This document shows, in pieces, positions 1 through 5,133 of a stretch of DNA of 5,783 nucleotides (position 1 is the stretch's first letter; the number at the start of each line of letters is the position of its first letter). Below the pieces are notes generated by a model that saw only the letters and a list, made by a program, of their open reading frames with translations, ran no database searches and was not told the origin of the DNA. Source of the stretch: Candidatus Latescibacterota bacterium (GTDB lineage Bacteria > Latescibacterota > 4484-107 > B68-G9); assembly GCA_012961755.1 (NCBI GenBank), contig DTYS01000038.1:1-5783 (forward strand). Direction: 5' to 3'. Both the position numbers and the translations under genes were made by a program.

Positions 1-1
1 A

Positions 2-1279
2 GCGGAAAGGGTCCTGAGGACCTGCGAGGCCGACGAGGTCGTGGTGCGTGCCCGGAGGAGCTACCTTACGAGGTACGCCTCAAACTACATACATCAAAAT
101 GTCGGAGAGGCCTCCCTCTGGATAACCCTGAGGGTGGTGATAGGAAGGAGGATGGGCGAGGCGTCGGGGGAGGGGGCGGACGAGGGTTCGATCAGGAAGC
201 TCGCAAGGACCGCCTCGGAGCTTGCGAGGGTCTCGCCCGAGGACCCCGAGCTTCTCCCCAGGCTCGAGCCACAGGAGTACAGGGAGGTGGACGCCTTCTG
301 CGAGGAGGGCACCTCGCCCTCGGAGAGGGCAAGGTGGATATCCGAGGTCGTGGTACCCTGCAGGAAAAGGGGACTTGAGGCCGCGGGCTTCTTCTCCGAG
401 GAGAGGAGGGCATTGGCGATAGCTAACTCCAAAGGACTCTTTGCATTCTACAGAAGAACGTCCTACACCTTCAGCGCGTCGGTCACCTCCGGTGACAGCT
501 CCGGGTGGTGCGAGAGGAGTTCGTGGAGGAAGGGGGATATATCCCCGAGGGAGGTGGGTGAGGTGGCCGTGAGGAAGGCGGAGATGGGGACGAACCCGAG
601 GGAAGTGGGGCCAGGAAGGTACGTCGTGATATTGGAGCCTGCGGCGGTGGCGGACCTGATAGGATACCTCGCCCCCGGATTCGACGCACTGGCCGTGGAG
701 GAGGGAAGGAGCTTCCTCTCCGGAAAGGTCGGTCGGAAGCTCTTCGGCGAGGACATAAACATAGCATCGGATGTGTACCATCCACTGCACAGGGGCGCGC
801 CCTTCGATTCCGAGGGCGTGCCCACCAAGAGGGTCCAGCTTATAAGGAACGGGGTGGCGGAGAACTTGGTGTACGACAGGCTCACAGCAAAGAGGCACGG
901 CCTTGAGCCCACCGGCCACGGGCTCGGTCCGAGGGGAAGGCTCGGGGCGATCCCGAGGGCGCTGGTGATGGAGGGGGGGAGGGACACCCTCGAGGAGATG
1001 ATATCCTCCACCGAGAGGGGGATACTCGTCACGAGGTTCCACTACCACAACCTCGTGGACCCCATAAAGCTGATAGTGACGGGGATGACGAGGGACGGGA
1101 CGTTCTGGATAGAGGACGGCAGGATAAGGTTCGGGATAAAGAACCTGAGGTTCAACCAGAGCCTCCTGGACCTGCTCAACAGTGTGGAGATGATGTCCGA
1201 GCCGGTTTACGTATCCGGGACAGTGGTCCCGACCTTGAAGGTTGGGGAGTTCAACTTCACGAGCGGGACGGAATTTTGA
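2..1279 (+). CDS. pmbA: TldE/PmbA-type subunit of the TldD/TldE protease, 5' end cut off
   Basis: The reading frame is open from the first complete codon at position 2, and its first residues already match the family (LTRYASNYIHQN, ending near residue 33), so the true start lies upstream. About 425 residues are visible against roughly 440-450 for E. coli PmbA, so little is missing. TldD and TldE form a heteromeric zinc protease acting on unfolded peptides; known roles include microcin B17 maturation and CcdA degradation. This copy is the TldE type: where TldD has its HExxxH-like metal site, it reads LEPAAVADLIGYL (residues 211-223). Family motifs follow: EEGRSFLSGKVG (233-244), FDSEGVPTKR (268-277), TGHGLGPRGR (304-313), HNLVDP then VTGMTRDGTFWIEDG (349-373). 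It should therefore need a TldD partner, perhaps encoded just upstream. The family call is firm; the substrate is unknown. Confidence 0.93.
   Translation, partial: AERVLRTCEADEVVVRARRSYLTRYASNYIHQNVGEASLWITLRVVIGRRMGEASGEGADEGSIRKLARTASELARVSPEDPELLPRLEPQEYREVDAFCEEGTSPSERARWISEVVVPCRKRGLEAAGFFSEERRALAIANSKGLFAFYRRTSYTFSASVTSGDSSGWCERSSWRKGDISPREVGEVAVRKAEMGTNPREVGPGRYVVILEPAAVADLIGYLAPGFDALAVEEGRSFLSGKVGRKLFGEDINIASDVYHPLHRGAPFDSEGVPTKRVQLIRNGVAENLVYDRLTAKRHGLEPTGHGLGPRGRLGAIPRALVMEGGRDTLEEMISSTERGILVTRFHYHNLVDPIKLIVTGMTRDGTFWIEDGRIRFGIKNLRFNQSLLDLLNSVEMMSEPVYVSGTVVPTLKVGEFNFTSGTEF
1276..1279 (+). other. TTGA stop/start overlap between pmbA and the YesL-like gene
   Basis: The last bases of pmbA read TTTTGA; the TGA stop (1277-1279) overlaps a TTG start (1276-1278). 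No good ribosome binding site lies nearby, so the downstream membrane protein probably relies on ribosomes terminating on pmbA. Confidence 0.65.
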
Positions 1280-2013
1280 AGGTCCTCCTGAAGAAGGTCT
1301 TCTGGAACCACTACGACCACCTGGGCTCATTGGTCCTCCTCAACCTCCTCTGGATTGGGGTCGGTCTTCCCTGGCTCGTCCTGGGAGGAAGTATGCTCCT
1401 GACCGGCGGCAGGCTCTGGTCGAGGGGGGAGGTCGTGGGCCTCCCCATGGTCCTTGTGGGCCTCGACGTCCTCTGGATGTCACCTCCCACCGTGGCCCTC
1501 TTCTCCGTGGTTAAGGGTTACGTCTCCTACCGTCCCGAGGAGGTCCGAGGGTGGTTCGGGGCTTTGAGAAGTAACTTCTGGAGGGCGCAGGCCCTCGGCC
1601 TGACCGTGGCCTCGGGGACCGCGGTAGCATGTCTCGGGTTCGGGGTGTACGTAAGGTGGGGTCCCGTCGGCATGCTCCTGGCCGGGGTCATGCTCTGGAC
1701 CCTCTGGCTCTGGAAGACTGCAACGCTCTTTATGCCCGCCGTCCTGGCCTTCAGGAATCCCTCGTTCTCCGGGGCCGTCAAGGGAAGCGTATCCTTGGCC
1801 GGGCGCGCGGCCAAGTTCTCCCTGCCCTTCTCGACTTTGGTCGTCCTGTGGTCCGTCCTCACGGGGATCACGGGAGTGGGGCTGGTCATCTTCGGCCCCG
1901 CTTCGGCGTCGGTCTGGGTCGCCACGGCCTTCAGGGAGCTGACCGACCCCGATGCGTCCGACGACGAGGAGCCCAGGGGATGGAGGGATATAATAAGGCC
2001 CTGGGAGGCCTGA
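1276..2013 (+). CDS. YesL/DUF624-like multi-pass membrane protein
   Basis: This 245-residue protein is mostly hydrophobic, with about six likely membrane segments near residues 17-38, 55-78, 105-124, 130-157, 182-198 and 200-218. The layout resembles the YesL/DUF624 family: an N-terminal FWNHYDHLGSLVLLNLLW stretch, then PPTVALFSVVKGYV (70-83), and a cytoplasmic-looking loop with RGWFGALRSNFWRA (91-104). YesL-like proteins have no settled biochemical function. The soluble C-terminus is acidic (DPDASDDEE, 224-232) and ends in RGWRDIIRPWE. The proposed start is TTG at 1276, inside the TTGA overlap with the pmbA stop. No ATG, GTG or TTG is in frame for about 50 bases upstream, and only a weak GGGACGG precedes it, so it probably depends on ribosomes finishing pmbA. 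Gene and topology are solid; the family assignment comes from pattern recognition. Confidence 0.8.
   Translation: MKVLLKKVFWNHYDHLGSLVLLNLLWIGVGLPWLVLGGSMLLTGGRLWSRGEVVGLPMVLVGLDVLWMSPPTVALFSVVKGYVSYRPEEVRGWFGALRSNFWRAQALGLTVASGTAVACLGFGVYVRWGPVGMLLAGVMLWTLWLWKTATLFMPAVLAFRNPSFSGAVKGSVSLAGRAAKFSLPFSTLVVLWSVLTGITGVGLVIFGPASASVWVATAFRELTDPDASDDEEPRGWRDIIRPWEA
2003..2008 (+). promoter_or_regulatory. Ribosome binding site of acpS
   Basis: GGGAGG ends four bases before the ATG at 2013, inside the last codons of the YesL-like gene. Together with the TGATG stop/start overlap and the family N-terminus MVGVDL, it fixes the acpS start within a frame that is otherwise open for about 380 bases upstream. 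Confidence 0.75.
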
Positions 2014-2372
2014 TGGTGGGAGTGGACCTCGTGGAGGTCGGGAGGATAAGGGACGTGGCCTCGAGGTTCGGGGATAGGTTCCTGAAGAGGGTCTTCACCC
2101 GGAGGGAGCTGGAATACTGTACGGGCAGGAGGGACCCCTATCCACACTTAGCGGCGAGGTGGGCGGCCAAGGAGGCCTTCGTAAAGGCCCTGGGTGCCGG
2201 TTTCGGCCGGGGCATCAAGTGGAAGGATGTGGAGCTGCTCCCGGGAGGGGACAGGCCCTACCTCGTCCTCAGTGGAAGGGCCTCCGAGCTTCTGGGGGAA
2301 GGAAGGGCCGAGGTCAGCATCTCCCACACCGATTCCTACGCAGTGGCCGTAGTGGTCATCTTTCCTCGATAG
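2013..2372 (+). CDS. acpS: Holo-[acyl-carrier-protein] synthase
   Basis: AcpS transfers 4'-phosphopantetheine from coenzyme A to a serine of acyl carrier protein, making the active carrier for fatty-acid synthesis. The 119 residues fit the usual size of about 115-130. Hallmarks are all present: GVDLVEVGRI (3-12) with metal-binding Asp5, FTRRELEYC (28-36), RWAAKEAFVKALG (49-61) with metal-binding Glu54 and the adjacent Lys53, and the C-terminal SISHTDSYAVAVVV (102-115). The frame stays open far upstream (to 1629), but homology begins exactly at the ATG at 2013, which has GGGAGG four bases before it and shares an A with the preceding TGA stop. GTG at 2016 is a possible alternative start. No acyl carrier or fatty-acid gene lies in the window. 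Its 3' end overlaps the convergent YbhN-like gene by 17 bases. Confidence 0.95.
   Translation: MVGVDLVEVGRIRDVASRFGDRFLKRVFTRRELEYCTGRRDPYPHLAARWAAKEAFVKALGAGFGRGIKWKDVELLPGGDRPYLVLSGRASELLGEGRAEVSISHTDSYAVAVVVIFPR
2356..2372. other. Convergent overlap of acpS and the YbhN-like gene
   Basis: The plus-strand acpS stop (TAG, 2370-2372) lies inside the minus-strand YbhN-like gene, whose TGA stop (2358-2356) lies inside acpS. The two operons therefore share 17 coding bases at their 3' ends. No GC-rich hairpin followed by a T-run is visible on either strand nearby, so the transcripts probably read into each other as antisense or end by a factor-dependent route. Confidence 0.85.
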
Positions 2373-3315
2373 ATCGGTCCGCCTTAAGCGTGTAAGCATA
2401 TAGGATCCATCCTGCACCCGTTACGGGCAGGTACTGGGTGGCATGGTAGAAGACCGATATACTTAGGGCCTCTTCCTTGGGGACCCCGAAGAGCGAGAGC
2501 CCAAGGATGCACGAGTACTGGAGCGTGCCGATGTACCCGGGGGAGGAAGGTATCATGACCCCTATGGTCATAAGACCCATAACCACGGGAAGGGAATAGA
2601 CCGGAAGGCTCCTGTGAAACGCTAAGAAGGTCCCATAAAGCGCTGCCATCGCCACCGTCCACACCCCGAACGACAACAGGAGGACCTTACGGACCTCCCT
2701 TCCCTCGGCCAGGACACCCAAGCCCTCCACGAACCTCCCGAGCCCTATGGAGAGCCTGCCAGGTAACCTCCCCACTGCCCTGGTCAGGACCTCGACGTGT
2801 CCCCTCATGGCTATCAGAGCGACGAGGGCGCAGACGAAGAGGCCCAGGCCCGCTGCCCCTGCGGTCCTGAGCCATCCCGGAGCCCCGACGAAGGGTAGCA
2901 TCCCCAGGAACATCGCCATCACCACGAGGCCGTCCAAGGTCCTCTCCACGACTATCGAGCCGAAGGCTCCCCCCCACGACATCCCCTCCCTCCTGCTTAC
3001 TACCTCGGCCCTCAGAAGTTCCCCCATACGGGCAGGGAGGAGGTTGTTAGCCATAAGACCTATGAGCGTGGCCGAGAGGAGGCGGTCAGTCCGGACGTGG
3101 CCCAGGGGCCTCAGAAGGACCTTCCACCTCACTGCCCTCACCCATACGCTCCCGAAGGTCAGGGCCACCACGGGCGCGGCCCACCAGTAGGAGGCCTCCC
3201 GGAAGGCCGTAAGGAGGGCACCGAGGTCCACCTTCCTGAAGGAGAGGTAAAGGAACAGGGCGCTCAGGGCAAGCCCTGTCCAGAACCTCAGCCCCGTGCT
3301 GTGTAGCTCCCTCAA
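2356..3315 (-). CDS. YbhN/AglD-like membrane protein (lysylphosphatidylglycerol synthase TM family, UPF0104)
   Basis: The 319-residue product has roughly eight hydrophobic segments and the motifs of the LPG-synthase transmembrane family: RAVRWKVLLRP (60-70), NNLLPARMGELLRA (90-103), VVERTLDGL (122-130) and IPSSPGYIGTLQY (255-267). The family includes the flippase part of MprF, bacterial YbhN and archaeal AglD. This copy has only the membrane part, with no soluble acyltransferase domain, so it should not itself make lysyl-lipids; a role in moving or using a lipid-linked substrate is inference. The start is TTG at 3315, overlapping the stop of the upstream phosphoribosyltransferase-like gene in TTGA. 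No good ribosome binding site precedes it, and the next usable in-frame start (GTG, residue 29) would remove the first membrane segment. Coupling to that gene suggests a shared envelope pathway. Confidence 0.88.
   Translation of the reverse strand: MRELHSTGLRFWTGLALSALFLYLSFRKVDLGALLTAFREASYWWAAPVVALTFGSVWVRAVRWKVLLRPLGHVRTDRLLSATLIGLMANNLLPARMGELLRAEVVSRREGMSWGGAFGSIVVERTLDGLVVMAMFLGMLPFVGAPGWLRTAGAAGLGLFVCALVALIAMRGHVEVLTRAVGRLPGRLSIGLGRFVEGLGVLAEGREVRKVLLLSFGVWTVAMAALYGTFLAFHRSLPVYSLPVVMGLMTIGVMIPSSPGYIGTLQYSCILGLSLFGVPKEEALSISVFYHATQYLPVTGAGWILYAYTLKADRSIEER
3312..3315 (-). other. TTGA stop/start overlap between the UbiA-like and YbhN-like genes
   Basis: On the minus strand CTTTGA ends the phosphoribosyltransferase-like gene; its TGA (3314-3312) overlaps the TTG start (3315-3313) of the YbhN-like gene. 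As at 1276-1279, the upstream bases (TCTCTACC) offer no ribosome binding site, which points to termination-dependent initiation. Confidence 0.65.
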
Positions 3316-4181
3316 AGGTAGAGAATGAGAAATGTGGCCAGCGCCCAGAGCATTACGTCCAGAAGCAGGGGCAGGTCGGAGAGCAGCACCTCCTCCGGCC
3401 TATGTCCGGAACCCTTCCTATGTATCAGGTAGAGGTACCTGAAGACGCCGTACAGGACGAAAGGTAAGGTCCAGCTCAGACGTGTGGTGCCGAACTTCTG
3501 GACCGTCTGCCCGGATATGGTATAGAGAGCGTAGGCCATCACGGTGGAGGCGGTGACCACAGCTATCATCTGGTCCAGGAGGTACGGGCTGTACTCCTTA
3601 AGTATGTCCCTGTGGCCCTCGGCATCCTCCTCTAAAAGCACCAGCTCGTGCCTCCTCTTTCCCAGAACTAAGAACAGGGCGAGCAACACCGTGCATATGA
3701 GGAGCCACGGTGATATTGGCACGTCTATGATCACCGCCCCGGCCACCGCCCTCAACACGAACCCCACGGCCACGGTCATGACATCTACGATAACGATGTG
3801 TTTGAGCCGAAGGGAGTAGGCCAGGATGAGGGCGAAGTAAGCAGAGGCCACGAAACCGAAGCTCGGGCTCAGGAGGAACGAAAGCGTAAGCGAGACGGAG
3901 GCGAGGAGGAGGGCGAAGGCGGAGGCGGGCCTCACCGGGACCTGCCCTGAGGCTATGGGACGAAGCCGCTTTATGGGATGGAGGCGGTCCCTACCCCTGT
4001 CCAAGAGGTCGTTGAAGATGTATACCGAACCGGAGAGGAGGCAGAAGAGGCCGAAGGCGGCCGAGACCACAAGGAACATCCGGAGGTTCAGGAGGTTACG
4101 GGAGAAGGTTATTCCCGCGAACAGGAACAGGTTCTTGGTCCACTGTCCGGGCCTGAGGGAGGAGAGTAACCCCCTTATCAT
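3312..4181 (-). CDS. UbiA-superfamily polyprenyl-phosphate phosphoribosyltransferase (DPPR synthase-like)
   Basis: The 289-residue integral membrane protein belongs to the UbiA superfamily. Its first aspartate motif is NDLLDRGRD (57-65), followed by HPIKRLRPIASGQV (68-81). The details match decaprenyl-phosphate phosphoribosyltransferase (mycobacterial Rv3806c) rather than quinone or heme prenyltransferases: RPGQWTKNLFLFAG (10-23), LKHIVIVDVMTVAVGFVLRA (126-145), LGKRRHEL (173-180), and RYLYLIHRKGSG followed by PEEVLLSDLPLLL (248-274). That enzyme transfers 5-phosphoribose from PRPP to a polyprenyl phosphate, the first step to lipid-linked arabinose in mycobacteria. Homologues occur widely where the final product is unknown, so lipid length and end product here are inferred. 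The ATG start has AGGAAG five bases upstream. No DprE1/DprE2-like epimerase or phosphatase is visible. It lies 19 bases after the UDP-xylose synthase gene. Confidence 0.88.
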   Translation of the reverse strand: MIRGLLSSLRPGQWTKNLFLFAGITFSRNLLNLRMFLVVSAAFGLFCLLSGSVYIFNDLLDRGRDRLHPIKRLRPIASGQVPVRPASAFALLLASVSLTLSFLLSPSFGFVASAYFALILAYSLRLKHIVIVDVMTVAVGFVLRAVAGAVIIDVPISPWLLICTVLLALFLVLGKRRHELVLLEEDAEGHRDILKEYSPYLLDQMIAVVTASTVMAYALYTISGQTVQKFGTTRLSWTLPFVLYGVFRYLYLIHRKGSGHRPEEVLLSDLPLLLDVMLWALATFLILYL

Positions 4182-4186
4182 CGCAT

Positions 4187-4192
4187 CTTCCT
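4187..4192 (-). promoter_or_regulatory. Ribosome binding site of the phosphoribosyltransferase-like gene
   Basis: AGGAAG on the minus strand sits five bases before the ATG at 4181, in the 19-base gap after the UDP-xylose synthase stop. This is the only true gap between genes in the window, and it is too short for a separate promoter. Confidence 0.6.
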
Positions 4193-4200
4193 GCTGAACG

Positions 4201-5133
4201 TCAAGGGTTTGTTCTCCTGAACCACTCTATCGTGCGCCTCAGGCCCTCCTCCACCGGAACCTTCGGCTCCCAGCCCAGGATCTCCCTCGCCTTGGTTATG
4301 TCCGGCCTCCTCACCTTCGGGTCGTCCTGAGGGAGGGGTCTGAAGGCTATCTTACTTGAACTTCCCGTAAGCTCTATTACCTTCTTGGCCATCTCGAGCA
4401 CAGTCATCTCCTCGGGGTTCCCGAGGTTTATGGGCTCGTGGTGGTCGGACTCCATCAGGAGCTCTATACCCTCTATAAGGTCGGATATGTAACCGAAGCT
4501 TCTGGTCTGGGAGCCGTCCCCGAACACCGTGAGGTCCTCCCCCTTAAGGGCCTGGGATATGAAGGTCGGGACCGCCCTCCCGTCGTCCTTCCTCATCCTT
4601 GGTCCGAACACGTTGAATATCCTGGCTATCCTGGTATCAAGGCCATGGTACCTGTGGTACGCCATGGTCATGGCCTCAGCGAACCTCTTGGCCTCGTCGT
4701 AGACACCCCTCGGACCTATCGGGTTGACGTGTCCCCAGTAGTCCTCGGGCTGGGGGTGGACCTGGGGGTCCCCGTACACCTCGGACGTTGAAGCTAGAAG
4801 GAACTTGGCTCCCTTGGCCTTGGCAAGTCCCAAGGCCTTATGCGTCCCGAGGGCTCCGACCTTGAGGGTCTGGATGGGCCACCTGAGGTAGTCGTTTGGG
4901 CTGGCGGGGCTTGCGAAGTGGAGCACGAAGTCCAGGGGACCTTCGACGTATATGAACTCCGTGACGTCCAACCTTATGAACCTGAACCCCTCCCTCCCCA
5001 TAAGGTGGGCTATGTTGTCGGGGGAGCCCGTTATGAAGTTGTCGACGCATATGACCTCGTGTCCCCTCTCCAGGAACCTCTCGCACAGGTAAGAGCCTAT
5101 GAATCCTGCCCCACCTGTAATGAGTATCCTCAT
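4201..5133 (-). CDS. uxs: UDP-glucuronate decarboxylase (UDP-xylose synthase)
   Basis: This cytosolic short-chain dehydrogenase-type enzyme converts UDP-glucuronate to UDP-xylose and CO2 using bound NAD. The 310 residues contain the Rossmann motif GGAGFIG (7-13), Asp31 at the end of the second strand, and the UXS-specific run HFASPASPNDY (72-82). Next come the TSE of STSEVYGDP (115-123), the catalytic YxxxK as Y145-DEA-K149 within NPIGPRGVYDEAKRFAEA, and RIFNVFGPRMRKDDGR (171-186). GPRGVYDEAK and MRxDDGR separate it from dTDP-glucose dehydratase and UDP-glucose 4-epimerase. The length fits single-domain bacterial UXS, without the formyltransferase domain of ArnA. The ATG start has GGAGG four bases upstream and overlaps the preceding stop as ATGA. 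Neighbours suggest that the UDP-xylose feeds envelope glycan or glycolipid synthesis, but no glycosyltransferase is in view. Confidence 0.93.
   Translation of the reverse strand: MRILITGGAGFIGSYLCERFLERGHEVICVDNFITGSPDNIAHLMGREGFRFIRLDVTEFIYVEGPLDFVLHFASPASPNDYLRWPIQTLKVGALGTHKALGLAKAKGAKFLLASTSEVYGDPQVHPQPEDYWGHVNPIGPRGVYDEAKRFAEAMTMAYHRYHGLDTRIARIFNVFGPRMRKDDGRAVPTFISQALKGEDLTVFGDGSQTRSFGYISDLIEGIELLMESDHHEPINLGNPEEMTVLEMAKKVIELTGSSSKIAFRPLPQDDPKVRRPDITKAREILGWEPKVPVEEGLRRTIEWFRRTNP

Noticed and set aside
1290..1302. A small inverted repeat (GAAGA-AGG-TCTTC) at the start of the YesL-like gene.
   Set aside because: A five-base stem inside coding sequence with no T-run or conserved context is expected by chance.
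80..1330. A 416-codon open frame antisense to pmbA, with a smaller one at 463-1032.
   Set aside because: The translations are rich in Pro, Arg, Gly and His with no family motifs. The opposite strand encodes a well-conserved PmbA. The AGG/GAG/GTG codon bias removes stop codons from antisense frames, which explains the length.
1629..2012. Upstream extension of the acpS frame, which would give a 247-residue protein.
   Set aside because: This part overlaps the YesL-like gene in another frame, has low-complexity Arg/Gly-rich sequence, and AcpS homology begins exactly at the ATG at 2013 behind a GGGAGG site.
1527..2147. A 206-codon minus-strand frame opposite the YesL-like gene.
   Set aside because: It lacks recognisable domains and lies opposite a protein with clear membrane segments and operon overlaps; a codon-bias shadow.
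2365..2400. A possible terminator hairpin after acpS, around CGATAGATCG and CTTAAG.
   Set aside because: The stems are only four to six bases, are not GC-rich, lack a T-run and lie within the coding sequence of the YbhN-like gene.
4178..4186. A two-codon ORF (ATG CGA TGA) overlapping the start of the UbiA-like gene on the minus strand.
   Set aside because: So short an ORF arises easily by chance, and the AGGAAG spacing fits the main ATG at 4181 better; no sign of a regulatory leader.
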